Source of the DNA: Brucella pituitosa
GTDB taxonomy: Bacteria; Pseudomonadota; Alphaproteobacteria; Rhizobiales; Rhizobiaceae
DNA: 64,000 nt
Assembly: GCF_003049685.1 (NCBI RefSeq)
Contig: NZ_PYSY02000002.1
Location: 1,339,501 to 1,403,500 of the forward strand
Direction: 5' to 3'
Part shown: piece by piece, positions 34,517 to 44,188 of the stretch
Numbering within the stretch: the stretch's first letter is position 1
How the letters are laid out: every line of letters begins with the position of its first letter
Position numbers and translations under genes: made by a program
The notes under the pieces: model-generated
Told to the model about the DNA's origin: nothing
What the model saw: the letters and a program-made list of their open reading frames with translations, nothing else
Databases searched by the model: none

Positions 34517-35461
34517 TCATCGCTCGCCGCGACGATAAGGCTGCATCAGCGCCTGCGGAACACGTGCGCGGCGCGCCATGACGATGAGCGCCACAATCGA
34601 CATGATGTAAGGGATCATCAGGAAGAGCTGGTAAGGCACGACCTTGCCATAGACCGTCTGCAGGCGCAGCTGGAACGCGTCAAAGAGAGCGAAGAGCAAT
34701 GCACCCAGAAGCGCGCGGGCAGGCTTCCACGAGGCAAATACGACGAGTGCAATGCATACCCAGCCGCGTCCCTGCATCATGGTGGGGAAGAACGAGTTGA
34801 AGGCGGAGAGTGTCAGAAAGGAACCGCCGACAGCCATAAGCGCGCTGCCGAACATGATCGTGAAGATACGAACGCGGATCGGGTTGATGCCTTGCGCTTC
34901 GGCAGCATGTGGGTTTTCGCCAGTCATGCGGATGGCAAGGCCGAGGGGCGTGCGGAAAAGCACGTAACCGAGCAGGAGTGCCAGTGGAATGGCGATCCAT
35001 GTGAGGGCTGTCTGTGTTCCGAGGACCTGTCCGATAAAAGGAATATCCGCAAGCCAGGACGGATTGATGGGCTGGAATGGTGTGACGGTGGGCGGCGTCG
35101 ATGAAAGCGGCACCAGAAGACGGAACAGGAAATAGCTGAGGCTCGACGCAAACAGCGTTATGCCCAAGCCCACCACATGTTGCGACAAGCCCAACGGCAC
35201 GGTGAGGGCTGCATGAAGCAGGCCGAACAGCGCGCCTGACGCAGCGGCTGCGAGCACGCCCACCCAGAGATCCGCACCATTATAAACCGTCAGCCAGCCG
35301 ATCATCGCACCAAAGGTCATAATGCCTTCGATGCCGAGATTGAGCACGCCCGCACGTTCGCAATAAAGCGCGCCGAGTGTGCCGAAGATCAGTGGCGTGG
35401 CAATGCGAAGAACCGAGACCCAGAGGCCAGCGGAGAGCAGGATATCCATCAACTCGTTCAT
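34517..35461 (-). CDS. ABC transporter permease, nucleoside (BmpA/NupQ) type
   Basis: The 314-residue inner-membrane permease has about eight to ten hydrophobic segments and the BPD_transp_2 pattern GALYCERAGVLNLGIEGIMTFGAM, then a late GWVCIALVVFASWKPARALLGALLFALFDAFQLRLQ. Both features are typical of the NupQ/YufQ subunit. It overlaps the preceding permease gene by four bases and is the last gene of the operon, ending at the bidirectional terminator. Confidence 0.9.
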   Translation of the reverse strand: MNELMDILLSAGLWVSVLRIATPLIFGTLGALYCERAGVLNLGIEGIMTFGAMIGWLTVYNGADLWVGVLAAAASGALFGLLHAALTVPLGLSQHVVGLGITLFASSLSYFLFRLLVPLSSTPPTVTPFQPINPSWLADIPFIGQVLGTQTALTWIAIPLALLLGYVLFRTPLGLAIRMTGENPHAAEAQGINPIRVRIFTIMFGSALMAVGGSFLTLSAFNSFFPTMMQGRGWVCIALVVFASWKPARALLGALLFALFDAFQLRLQTVYGKVVPYQLFLMIPYIMSIVALIVMARRARVPQALMQPYRRGER

Positions 35462-36501
35462 CGGGCGATCCTGTATTGTGTGAAGAACAGAGCAACCAGC
35501 ATGGTCAGAAGTGACAGAGCCACGGTAACATCGGCAATGAAGCTTGGAATGCCGATGGCGCGGCTCATGCCGTCAGCCCCAACAAACATTGCGGCAGCAA
35601 AAAGTGCGGAGAAGATTGCTCCGATTGGGTTCAGATTGGCCAGCATGGCAACGATAATGCCGGAATAGCCGAAGCCCGGTGAGAGATCGGTCGTGACGTA
35701 ACCTTTAACGCCCATGACCTGTATCGCGCCTGCAAGGCCTGCAAGGCCACCGGAAATACATGCGACTTTCACCAGCGTCTTGCCAAGCGGAACGCCTGCA
35801 AAGCGCGCGGCTTGCGGATTTAGGCCTGCGGCCTTGGTTTCGAGGCCGAACACGGTGCGCTTCTGCACATAGGCAATGATCAGAGCGAGGGCGATGGCGA
35901 TCACGATGCCAATATGGAGGCGCATGCCGGACATGATTTTCGGCAGAACGGCGGCATCCGGTACAGGTTCCGATTGGGGCCAACCGAAAGCGAGCGGGTC
36001 TTTCATCGGGCCTTCGATCATCATCGAGACGAACAGCACGGCAACGAAATTGAGAAGCAGCGTGGTCACGACTTCATCAACACCGAAGCGCAGGCGAAGA
36101 CCGAGTGGAATGAGCAGGAAAATCATGCCAGCAATCGCGCCAACGATCAGCAGAAGCGGAATGAGCAGCGGGGCAGGAAGCGCCAATTGTGTGCCAAGTG
36201 CTACAACTGCCAGCGCCCCCATATAGAACTGGCCTTCTGCGCCGATATTCCACAGCTTGGACCGAAAAGCGACAGCCGCAGCAAGTCCGGTCAGCATCAA
36301 GGGTGTTGCACGTGTCAGTGTTTCGGTGATTGAAAGCTTCGTGCCGAAGGCTCCAATCGCAATCTGGCGAAAGGATTCAAAGACCGGTGCGCCAGCGCTT
36401 GCAATCAACAGGCCAGCAAGCACAAAGGCAGCAAGAACGGCGATCACCGGAGCGGTTGCTACCAGTGCCATGGGCCGTGTTTCGCGTCGTTCAATACGCA
36501 T
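35458..36501 (-). CDS. ABC transporter permease, nucleoside (BmpA/NupP) type
   Basis: The 347-residue permease has about ten hydrophobic segments. The conserved LTRATPLMLTGLAAAVAFRSKLWNIGAEGQFYMGALA and LNPQAARFAGVPLGKTLVKVACISGGLAGLAG stretches mark the NupP/YufP subunit. Together with the next gene it forms the heterodimeric channel. Its ATG overlaps the ATPase stop codon by one base. Confidence 0.9.
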   Translation of the reverse strand: MRIERRETRPMALVATAPVIAVLAAFVLAGLLIASAGAPVFESFRQIAIGAFGTKLSITETLTRATPLMLTGLAAAVAFRSKLWNIGAEGQFYMGALAVVALGTQLALPAPLLIPLLLIVGAIAGMIFLLIPLGLRLRFGVDEVVTTLLLNFVAVLFVSMMIEGPMKDPLAFGWPQSEPVPDAAVLPKIMSGMRLHIGIVIAIALALIIAYVQKRTVFGLETKAAGLNPQAARFAGVPLGKTLVKVACISGGLAGLAGAIQVMGVKGYVTTDLSPGFGYSGIIVAMLANLNPIGAIFSALFAAAMFVGADGMSRAIGIPSFIADVTVALSLLTMLVALFFTQYRIAR

Positions 36502-38030
36502 CAGTTCAGCCCCTTTGTGGAATTAGTCTGCCACTCGCCAGCCATCATCAGGCCCAGTCTTTGCGCGTTGGCCTCGCTTGCATCAATTGGTGGTGACAGC
36601 CTGCCCTTGACGATGGCCTGCACGCGGTCGGCAAGGCCGATGATTTCATCCAGGTCTTCCGAGATTAGCAGCACGGCGGCCCCCTTGGCGCGCGCCTCCA
36701 GAATGCGGGCATGGACGGCCGCAACCGCACCTTCGTCGAGGCCGCGTGTCGGCTGTGCCGCAATCAGGATACGAGGGGCAGTTTCAAGATTGCGACCCAG
36801 AATAAGCTTCTGCATGTTGCCGCCGGATAGCAGGCGAATGCGGCTGTCGGGCGTCCCGCCACGCACATCGAAATCCTTGATGATGCGGTCGGTGAACTCA
36901 CGCGCAGCTGTGCGGTTGACCAGAAGACCATTGGAGAATTGCGGATCGCGCACGCGTTCAAGCACAGCATTTTCCCAGAGTGTCAGATCGCCGATTGCCC
37001 CTTCGGCATTGCGATCCTCTGGAATGCGGCCGACACCTTCCGCAACAAACTGGCGTGGATCGAATTTGGTGATGGCCTGTCCGAACATCACAAGCGATCC
37101 CTTGGCAGGCTGGCTGAGGCCGGAAACGAGACGCCCGAGCGCTGCCTGCCCATTGCCCGAAACACCGATGATACCTAACGTTTCGCCAGCGCGGAGGTGA
37201 AAGTTGAGATCGCTAAGGCGGGTCGCGCCATCCTCAACCACGGACACATTCTTTGCTTCCAGCAAGGTTTCGCCGGGCGTAGCTGCTGCACGCGAAGGGC
37301 GCGAAACACGACGGCCAACCATCAGTTCGGCGAGTTCCTCCTTCGAGGTTTCGGAAGCCTTGCGCTCCGCCACAACTTTGCCGCCGCGCAGGACAACAAC
37401 GCGGTCGGCGGCAGACATAACCTCATGCAGTTTGTGTGAAATGAAAATGAGCGACAAGCCCTGACGCGCCATCTCTTTCAGTGTCGCAAAGAGGTTTTCG
37501 GCTTCCTGTGTCGTCAGAACGGCAGTCGGCTCGTCGAGGATCAGAATATCGGCGTCGTTATAGAGCGCTTTGAGAATTTCCACGCGCTGCTGCTCGCCAA
37601 CAGACAGATCACCAAGCCGCGCATCGGGATCGACCTGCAAGCCAAAGCGCTTGGCGATTTCCGCAATCTTGCTGCGGGCAGCACTGTGCGCTGATTTGAG
37701 CTTCCAGAGGCTTTCTGTGCCGGTGGTGATGTTTTCAAGCACGGTGAGATTGGGCGCGAGCGTGAAATGCTGGTGCACCATGCCCACGCCTGCGTCAATT
37801 GCGGCGCGGGGCTTGCCCTGCGGGATTTCCTCGCCCTTGACGAAAACGCGGCCTTCGTCGGGCACATAATGGCCGAAGAGGATATTCATCAGCGTGGTTT
37901 TGCCAGCGCCATTCTCGCCTAAGAAAGCGAGGATTTCACCGCGCTCAAGCTTTAACGAAATATCGTCATTAGCGGTCAGTGCGCCAAAGCGCTTAGTTAT
38001 GTTTTGCAGTTCAAGAACTGTCGTTGTCAT
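36501..38030 (-). CDS. ABC transporter ATP-binding protein, duplicated (NupO-like)
   Basis: The ATG at 38030 overlaps the amidase stop as ATGA, and gives 509 residues. Two ATPase halves are present. The first has Walker A GENGAGKTT, LSVGEQQRVEILKAL and ILDEPTAVL. The second is degenerate in its Walker A (GVSGNGQAALGRL) but has LLSGGNMQKLILGRNL and later AAQPTRGLDEGA in place of the usual catalytic DEP. This asymmetry is normal in the RbsA/NupO class. It energises the two permeases downstream. Confidence 0.92.
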   Translation of the reverse strand: MTTTVLELQNITKRFGALTANDDISLKLERGEILAFLGENGAGKTTLMNILFGHYVPDEGRVFVKGEEIPQGKPRAAIDAGVGMVHQHFTLAPNLTVLENITTGTESLWKLKSAHSAARSKIAEIAKRFGLQVDPDARLGDLSVGEQQRVEILKALYNDADILILDEPTAVLTTQEAENLFATLKEMARQGLSLIFISHKLHEVMSAADRVVVLRGGKVVAERKASETSKEELAELMVGRRVSRPSRAAATPGETLLEAKNVSVVEDGATRLSDLNFHLRAGETLGIIGVSGNGQAALGRLVSGLSQPAKGSLVMFGQAITKFDPRQFVAEGVGRIPEDRNAEGAIGDLTLWENAVLERVRDPQFSNGLLVNRTAAREFTDRIIKDFDVRGGTPDSRIRLLSGGNMQKLILGRNLETAPRILIAAQPTRGLDEGAVAAVHARILEARAKGAAVLLISEDLDEIIGLADRVQAIVKGRLSPPIDASEANAQRLGLMMAGEWQTNSTKGLN

Positions 38031-39424
38031 GTGTTCAACCCCGCAACGGGAAATCTGTGCTGCCAACGCTGGTCCTCCTCCAGACGCTCGCCAAGGTTCA
38101 AGAGAAGATTGTCCGCTCCCATTCGTCCAATCAACTGAATTGCAAGTGGCATACCATTTGCGTCCTCGCCAAAAGGCATGGAAAGCGCCGGGAAACCGGA
38201 AATATTGGCCAGGGCCGCATAAGGCGCAAATTCATTCATCTTATGCCAATGTGCGTCCACATCGTCGTGATCCATCGCGTAAGAGCCGATTGGCTGTGGA
38301 GCGCTTGCGAGCATCGGCGTAATCAGTACATCGACATCATGGAAAATCTGCCAGAGCTGATAGGCGGTCATCACGCCGCCATTCATGGCGTCATAAAGCT
38401 CGATAGCGCCGAGCTTGCGCCCACGCGAGGCGACAGCTTGTGTCAGTCTTTCGAGTTTTGCTTCATCCATCGAAAAAGCATCAATTGCCGATGCGAGATT
38501 GGCTGAGATGATCCGATCAAAGGCTGTAGCGCTGGCGTCGACGAGTGGTGAAAGCACGTCCGTATCGATGGCGCGGATCGTGTGGCCCTGTGCTTCCAGA
38601 AAGTGCGCGGCGTCAGCAACCACTCGTTTGCGTTCAGCCGTCACCGGATATTTACCGAGATCGCCCGAAATAATGCCGATGCGCAATTTTTCGGGCACTG
38701 TGTCTGATGCAAGTGCTACGTCGGGAAGGAAGCTTTCGATCTTGCCAGCGACAAGTGGGAACAAAGTTTTTGCATCGCGGATTGAACGGCAAAGTGCAAA
38801 TTCGCTTGCAATGCCTGCAAGATAATTGCCGAAATGCGGACCGGCTGGCATGGCGCCACGGCTTGGCTTCAAACCAATAAGTCCGCATGTGGCCGCTGGA
38901 ACGCGGATCGAGCCACCAGCATCTGTGGCGTGTGCTATCGAAACGATGCCTGCTGCAACAGCTGCTGCAGCGCCGCCAGATGAACCGGCAGGGGACAGCC
39001 TCTCATCGAAGGGATGTCGCGCGACGGGGCCGTCGAGAGGTTCACTGGCAAGCGCCATGCCGAACTCCGGCACGGTTGTCGTTCCAAAGAAATTAAGACC
39101 TGCTTTGCGCAGTCGCGCGGCCAGTTCTGAATCAAGTTCGAGCGGCGCATCGGCACAGGCGCGTGAGCCAAGGCGGATTGGCAGGCCAGCGCAAGGTCCG
39201 CCCAGATCTTTGAACAGCGATGGCACACCAGCAAAAGGTGCTTTGTCCGGATTGGTATCGACGGCAGTCGCATTGCTGCGCCCAAGTTCCGTGTCGAGAT
39301 ATGCAATGGCGCCCAGAGGGCGCCATTTTTCTGCGGCTTCAACGGCAGCATCCATAGCCTCTCGTGCGGTCAAAACGCCCTTCGCGATCGCGTTTGCGAG
39401 CGCGGTTGCATCCTGTTGCTTCAT
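38027..39424 (-). CDS. Amidase signature family enzyme
   Basis: The 465-residue protein carries the amidase signature SPAGSSGGAAAAVAAGIVSIAHATDAGGSIRVPAATCG (about 150-185), with the Ser-cisSer-Lys triad: Lys in VPSLFKDLGG, the Ser in SSGG and the Ser in GGSIRVP. It would hydrolyse a carboxamide in the cytosol. Within an uptake operon next to a cytosine-deaminase-like gene, it may process an imported amide or ureide; substrate unknown. Either ATG 39424 or GTG 39436 could be the start. Its stop overlaps the ATPase start. Confidence 0.88.
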   Translation of the reverse strand: MKQQDATALANAIAKGVLTAREAMDAAVEAAEKWRPLGAIAYLDTELGRSNATAVDTNPDKAPFAGVPSLFKDLGGPCAGLPIRLGSRACADAPLELDSELAARLRKAGLNFFGTTTVPEFGMALASEPLDGPVARHPFDERLSPAGSSGGAAAAVAAGIVSIAHATDAGGSIRVPAATCGLIGLKPSRGAMPAGPHFGNYLAGIASEFALCRSIRDAKTLFPLVAGKIESFLPDVALASDTVPEKLRIGIISGDLGKYPVTAERKRVVADAAHFLEAQGHTIRAIDTDVLSPLVDASATAFDRIISANLASAIDAFSMDEAKLERLTQAVASRGRKLGAIELYDAMNGGVMTAYQLWQIFHDVDVLITPMLASAPQPIGSYAMDHDDVDAHWHKMNEFAPYAALANISGFPALSMPFGEDANGMPLAIQLIGRMGADNLLLNLGERLEEDQRWQHRFPVAGLNT

Positions 39425-39457
39425 ATCGAGTGCCACTTCTGCTGCCGTGAATGTTTA

Positions 39458-40456
39458 TTACTTAGGCTCAGCCGGATTTGGCTCGATCTTGAAAGTGCCC
39501 GCCTTGATCTCGGCGCGGCGCGCTTCCATCTTAGCTTCAACCTCTGCAGGCGCTGCGCCCTTGACGTAAACGATGTCGTTACCGCCTTCCTTCATGAGGC
39601 TGAATGGCGTGTAATCCTTGCCGGTTGGCGATCCAGCCTTAACATCAGCAATGGCTGCATTGAGGATCGGGCGGAAGTACCACATCGCATTGGCGAAGAC
39701 AGTGTCTGGATAGCGCGGTGTATAGTCGATCAGCGAGCCGATTGCCTTGATGCCGCGCTCCTTGGCAGCGTCTGCTGTACCAATGCGTTCGCCAAACAGA
39801 ATGTCTGCGCCAGCATCGATCTGGGCGAGGCCAGCTTCGCGTGCCTTCGGTGGGTCGAAGAACGTGCCGATGAACGATGCATTGAACTTCGCATCCGGGC
39901 GGGTTTCTTTCACGCCTTCCTGAAACGCATTGATGAGCATGTTGACTTCAGGGATTGGAATAGCACCGACCGAACCGAAAGTGCCCGACTTGCTCATGCC
40001 GCCGGCGAGCATACCTGCAAGGTAGGCTGCTTCAAAATTCCATGTGCCGAAAACGCCGAAATTGTCGCCCTGTTCTTTGCCGGAAGAGCCCATGATGAAT
40101 GTGGTCTGCGGATAGTCACCTGCAACCTGGCGCGCTTCGCGTTCAACGGCATAAGATTCGCCGACGATCAGCTTGATGCCCTGTTCGGCATATTCGCGCA
40201 TGGCGCGTGGGTAATCGCTGGCCGAAACGCCTTCCGAGAAGACATATTCGATGACGCCTTCGTCGTGCGCCTGCTTGAGCGCTTCATGAAGACGCGAGTT
40301 CCACGCATTTTCGACCGGCGAAGCGTGAATGCCCGCAACCTTGAGCTTCTCGTCAGCCGCAAAAACGCGCGTTGTGATGGCGGTTGCACCGAGAGCCGCA
40401 GACATCGCAAGAATGTCGCGGCGGGTAAAGTTCGATGTTTTGATGATTTTGGCCAT
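39458..40456 (-). CDS. BMP-family substrate-binding protein (nucleoside/purine type)
   Basis: The ATG at 40456 follows GAGGGG and yields 332 residues; the open frame further upstream is not used. An N-terminal signal with a twin-arginine-like core (FTRRDILAMSAALGATAI) is followed by the BMP fold: KVAGIHASPVENAWNSRLHEAL, YAEQGIKLIVGESYAVE, FGVFGTWNFEAAYLAGMLAG and ADILFGERIG. Known relatives bind nucleosides or related purine compounds. The order binding protein-amidase-ATPase-permease-permease shows that it delivers the ligand to the adjacent ABC importer. Confidence 0.9.
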   Translation of the reverse strand: MAKIIKTSNFTRRDILAMSAALGATAITTRVFAADEKLKVAGIHASPVENAWNSRLHEALKQAHDEGVIEYVFSEGVSASDYPRAMREYAEQGIKLIVGESYAVEREARQVAGDYPQTTFIMGSSGKEQGDNFGVFGTWNFEAAYLAGMLAGGMSKSGTFGSVGAIPIPEVNMLINAFQEGVKETRPDAKFNASFIGTFFDPPKAREAGLAQIDAGADILFGERIGTADAAKERGIKAIGSLIDYTPRYPDTVFANAMWYFRPILNAAIADVKAGSPTGKDYTPFSLMKEGGNDIVYVKGAAPAEVEAKMEARRAEIKAGTFKIEPNPAEPK

Positions 40457-40637
40457 GGACCCCTCGTGTGTGTTTTCGGCGTGCCGGGATTGCACTGCCG
40501 GTTGCTTCGTTTTGTGTGAGCAGAATGTATGAGCAACGGTTCTATCTTTGCTCAATCTGCCTCGAATACAAGCGAATTAGGTCGCGGCCTCAAAAATAGG
40601 CACGACTTTTCCAGCCGCGACTGTTCCTGTTCGTTCA

Positions 40638-40653
40638 TCCGGCAATCTGCCGG
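40638..40653. promoter_or_regulatory. Small palindrome between the deaminase and binding-protein genes
   Basis: CCGGCAATCTGCCGG (40639-40653) is a 6-bp inverted repeat around three bases. It sits in the 220-bp spacer, which is long for an operon, so it may mark either an operator or a weak terminator followed by a new promoter. Confidence 0.35.
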
Positions 40654-40676
40654 GTAGGCCGAAACTGCTGATATTG

Positions 40677-41966
40677 CTAGCCGATTGGCGCGTAATCTGC
40701 CCCGTCAACCGATGACGGGCGACCTTCGAGGTTGAGCGCGCTGACGCGTTGTGGGGTCTCAGCGATGATCCTGCCGCGCTTGACGACGGTCAGGCGGTTG
40801 GCCTTGAGACGCAGCGCTTCCAGCGGATCGCGTGCCTGAAGCACTACGAAATCAGCGTTACAGCCTTTTTCAAGGCCGTAGCCTTCGAGGCCCAGCGCTT
40901 TTGCCGAATTGACGGTCAGGGAATTAAAGACCTGTTTTTTACCTTCAATCGACGTCATCTGCGCAACATGGACAGCCATATGGCCGACTTCCAGCATGTC
41001 GCCGGAACCCATCGAGTACCAGGGGTCCATAACGCAGTCGTGGCCAAAAGCAACGTTAACGCCAGCCGCCATCAGTTCCGGCACACGGGTCATGCCACGG
41101 CGCTTCGGATAGGTGTCCGCGCGGCCCTGCAATGTGATGTTGATGAGCGGGTTCGGAATGGCGTTCATCTTCGCTTCCGCAATCAGCGGAATGAGCTTCG
41201 AGACGTAATAATTGTCCATGGAATGCATGGAGGTGAGGTGCGAACCGGAAACGCGGCCCTGCAAGCCGAAGCGCATTGTCTGCGCGGCCAGCGTTTCGAC
41301 ATGGCGCGACATCGGGTCGTCGCTTTCATCGCAATGGATATCGACCGGCAGGCCGCGTTCAGCGGCAATGCGGCAGAGTTCTTCGAGCGAAGCGGCGCCA
41401 TCGGCCATTGTGCGCTCGAAATGCGGGATGCCGCCCACGACATCGAGACCCATATCGAGCGAGCGATTGACGAGATCGACCGCGCCCGGCGAACGGTAAT
41501 AACCGTCCTGCGGGAAGGCCACGAGCTGCAGATCGATATAAGGCTTTACCTTCTCGCGTACTTCGATCATCGCGGTCGCAGTGAGAAGGCGCGGGTCGCT
41601 GACATCGACATGGCTGCGGATTGCCAGCAGGCCCTGCGAGACGGCCAGATCGCAATAGCGCAGCGCGCGTTCGACCATGGCTTCAACAGTCAGCATCGGC
41701 TTGAGTTCGCCCCAGAGCGCGATACCTTCCAACAATGTGCCCGAGCGATTGAGGCGTGGCAGGCCAAGCGACAGGGTCGCGTCCATATGGAAGTGCGGAT
41801 CGACGAATGGCGGGGTTACGAGCCGGTCGGTTGCATCGATTTCCTTGGCTGCCTGATGTTCGCCCCTGGAGGGTACGATATCGGCTATCTTGCTGTCCTT
41901 AACCAGAATGTCCTGCTTTTCACGTCCGTCGGGAAGATTGGCGTTTCTTACAATCAGATCGAACAT
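40677..41966 (-). CDS. Cytosine deaminase-like amidohydrolase
   Basis: The ATG at 41966 has AAAGG upstream and gives 429 residues. The layout matches the CodA group: PPFVDPHFHMDATLSLG (metal HxH near 62-64), SHVDVSDPRLL, IHCDESDDP (His/Glu), SHLTSMHSM and AFGHDCVMDPWYSMGSGDML (Asp). Such enzymes deaminate cytosine, isoguanine-like or other cyclic amidines in the cytosol; the exact substrate is not decided by these motifs. It leads the operon whose later genes import a BMP-type ligand. Confidence 0.88.
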   Translation of the reverse strand: MFDLIVRNANLPDGREKQDILVKDSKIADIVPSRGEHQAAKEIDATDRLVTPPFVDPHFHMDATLSLGLPRLNRSGTLLEGIALWGELKPMLTVEAMVERALRYCDLAVSQGLLAIRSHVDVSDPRLLTATAMIEVREKVKPYIDLQLVAFPQDGYYRSPGAVDLVNRSLDMGLDVVGGIPHFERTMADGAASLEELCRIAAERGLPVDIHCDESDDPMSRHVETLAAQTMRFGLQGRVSGSHLTSMHSMDNYYVSKLIPLIAEAKMNAIPNPLINITLQGRADTYPKRRGMTRVPELMAAGVNVAFGHDCVMDPWYSMGSGDMLEVGHMAVHVAQMTSIEGKKQVFNSLTVNSAKALGLEGYGLEKGCNADFVVLQARDPLEALRLKANRLTVVKRGRIIAETPQRVSALNLEGRPSSVDGADYAPIG

Positions 41967-42136
41967 CGGCGGACCTTTCATATTATCGGCAGGGGTGAGT
42001 GGCAGGCAGGAAGCGCAGCTCATTTTTCAATGCCTTATACCCTAGTTTGTATGTGTGCAATGCTAACGCAGGCATAAGGAGTCGTCATCCGCAACGTAAA
42101 ATGCTAGGTCGCAAAAATACCGTTTGCAGGATAGCC

Positions 42137-42724
42137 ATGTTCACCATCAGTCGCATTGAAACCATCACGCAGGAGATCAAGAAGAGCCGGTTTCTGGCCA
42201 TTGCTGCGCCAGTGGTAAATGAACAGGCGGCTAAGGACTTTCTGACTGAGCATTCCGATCTTGCGGCTAACCATAATTGCTGGGCGTGGCGCATCGGGCA
42301 GAACTACCGTTTCAGTGACGATGGCGAGCCGAGCGGCACGGCAGGAAAACCCATTCTGCAAGCAATCGACGGGCAGCAGCTTGATAATATCGTGGTCGTC
42401 GTCACGCGCTGGTTCGGGGGCATTCTGCTTGGCAGTGGCGGGTTGATGCGGGCTTATGGTGGCACGGCGGCAATGTGCCTGCGGCAAGCCGAGAAAACCG
42501 AGGTGATCCCGGTGATCGGCTTTTCGTTGGCTTGTGATTTTTCAGATCACGCGCTTCTTAAAGCGCGTCTTATGGCTGTCGAGCACGTCACCATTGCAAA
42601 CGAAAATTTCATAGCAACCGGTGTGGAAATGACCGGTGCGATGCCGCTCGCTGTTCAAAGTGAATTGGCGCAGCTTGTCACCGATCTCACACGTGGCAAG
42701 ACGATTATCAAGTTTGATGACTGA
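42137..42724 (+). CDS. IMPACT/YigZ family protein
   Basis: The ATG at 42137 follows CAGGA and gives 195 residues; the frame is open upstream but lacks a start signal. The N-terminal UPF0029 domain has the pattern KKSRFLAIAAPVVNE, SDLAANHNCWAWRIG, DDGEPSGTAGKPILQAI and the loop VVVVTRWFGGILLGSGGLMRAYGG. A C-terminal ferredoxin-like domain follows. Relatives interact with translation or bind nucleic acid; no reaction is known. It ends head-to-head, with no gap, against the diguanylate cyclase gene. Confidence 0.9.
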   Translation: MFTISRIETITQEIKKSRFLAIAAPVVNEQAAKDFLTEHSDLAANHNCWAWRIGQNYRFSDDGEPSGTAGKPILQAIDGQQLDNIVVVVTRWFGGILLGSGGLMRAYGGTAAMCLRQAEKTEVIPVIGFSLACDFSDHALLKARLMAVEHVTIANENFIATGVEMTGAMPLAVQSELAQLVTDLTRGKTIIKFDD

Positions 42725-44188
42725 TCAGGAAAGTTGTGACTTTCGCAGCGCTTCCGTTGAATAGTGCATGCGCTTGTCTTCATACATCAGAAGGTCTGCA
42801 CGCTTCGCAACCGTTTCCAGCTTTTCGCCGGGCATACTGGTGGCGGTGCCCATCGAAAGCTCGATTTTGAGCTGCGAGTAATACTGGTTGTTGATATCGA
42901 CCAGTCGGCGAATATCTTCCATGACGGCTTCTGCACCGCGCTCATCGACATAAGGCAGCACGACTGCAAATTCGTCGCCGCCAATACGGGCAGCGTGGCC
43001 GGGCAGCTTTACAGCCTCATTCAACACTTCACCGATGCGGCGCAGCAAGCCATCGCCGCTCGCATGTCCAAGCTGGTCATTGGCGGCCTTCAGGCCATTG
43101 AGATCGATGATGATGATTGAGACAAGTGCGTGTCCCTTGCGCTCGAGGCGGTTCAACTCATCGACATAGAAGGCGCGATTATGCAGCTTGGTCAGCACAT
43201 CATGCTTGCCAAGATATTCGAGATAGGCTTCGGCTTTCTTGCGCGCTGTAATGTCTGCAAGTGCGACCTGAACAAGTGACCAGTCTTCTTCATGGCCCGG
43301 CAGGACCGAGAATTGCAGGAGCAAATGCCGTTCGGTTCCGTCGAGCGCATAATTGACAACTTCGCGGCGCTGAAACAGTACGCCATTCCAGAGGTCGATC
43401 AGTTGCTCGCGGAAATTGGTTTCCATATCGGCTTTGAAAACGTTCGGCAGGTTTTGCAGAAGCGTCTGCTTGTCTGGCGCGAGAAACAGTTCGAGCGTTT
43501 CCCGATTGATATCCAGAACGCGAATTTCGCTCATGCATTGGCGCACGAATTCCGGGTGTACATCAGTGAAAACGCGGAAGTCGACGATGCCGCGCTCGCG
43601 GATATCGTCCATCATCTGTTTGATGCGGCTGAAGTCTTCCACCCAAAGTGAGACAGGAGAATGCTCAAACAAGCCTTCTGCGTGCTGTTTGTGCTTGTTT
43701 TGCTCGCGTCGGGCCTCTTCACGTGCTGTCACGTCTTCGATGGACAAAAGAACGCGGTCCCAGCTTTCCTCATGGCCTGGCAAAACCACGCCTTTGAGCT
43801 GGATGTCGAGGCGCTTGCCGCCTAGCGAATAATTCACTGTATCGCTGATGAAGGCGTTGTCGCCGTTCCAGAGCTGAACCATTTCTTCAATATGCGGATC
43901 GAGCATGTCGTCGCGGAAAACGCGCTCAAGATTTTCGATCAGATGGTTGACATCACGCGCCTCATAAAGAGACAGAGTTTTGCGGTTGACCTTGAGAACA
44001 CGGATGAGGCTTGTGCAGATGCGCAACCGGGTCGTGTCTTCGTGAAGAAACGCCCTAAGATCTGTAACGCCTAGTTTTCGCCATTGTTCGAACTGCGCAC
44101 GCAATCCGCTATAGTCCTCAAGCCACAGGGAAATTGGAGCCAGTTCGAAGACATTGGCACCGTCATTCAAGGCAGATTCAATATTCAT
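42725..44188 (-). CDS. Diguanylate cyclase with two tandem PAS-like sensor repeats
   Basis: The 487-residue soluble protein holds two copies of a sensor module. Repeat 1 is about residues 14-156 and repeat 2 about 174-316; both begin F-E-x-(A/S)-P-(I/V)-S-L-W-(L/V)-E-D and end V-L-P-G-H-E-E-(S/D)-W...D-(V/I)-T-A-R. A GGDEF domain follows (about 325-480) with RIGGDEFA at 401-408, so it should make cyclic-di-GMP. No RxxD inhibitory site sits at the usual place before GGDEF. No membrane segment is seen, so the signal is likely cytosolic. ATG 44188 is chosen. The two repeats came from an internal duplication. Confidence 0.88.
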   Translation of the reverse strand: MNIESALNDGANVFELAPISLWLEDYSGLRAQFEQWRKLGVTDLRAFLHEDTTRLRICTSLIRVLKVNRKTLSLYEARDVNHLIENLERVFRDDMLDPHIEEMVQLWNGDNAFISDTVNYSLGGKRLDIQLKGVVLPGHEESWDRVLLSIEDVTAREEARREQNKHKQHAEGLFEHSPVSLWVEDFSRIKQMMDDIRERGIVDFRVFTDVHPEFVRQCMSEIRVLDINRETLELFLAPDKQTLLQNLPNVFKADMETNFREQLIDLWNGVLFQRREVVNYALDGTERHLLLQFSVLPGHEEDWSLVQVALADITARKKAEAYLEYLGKHDVLTKLHNRAFYVDELNRLERKGHALVSIIIIDLNGLKAANDQLGHASGDGLLRRIGEVLNEAVKLPGHAARIGGDEFAVVLPYVDERGAEAVMEDIRRLVDINNQYYSQLKIELSMGTATSMPGEKLETVAKRADLLMYEDKRMHYSTEALRKSQLS

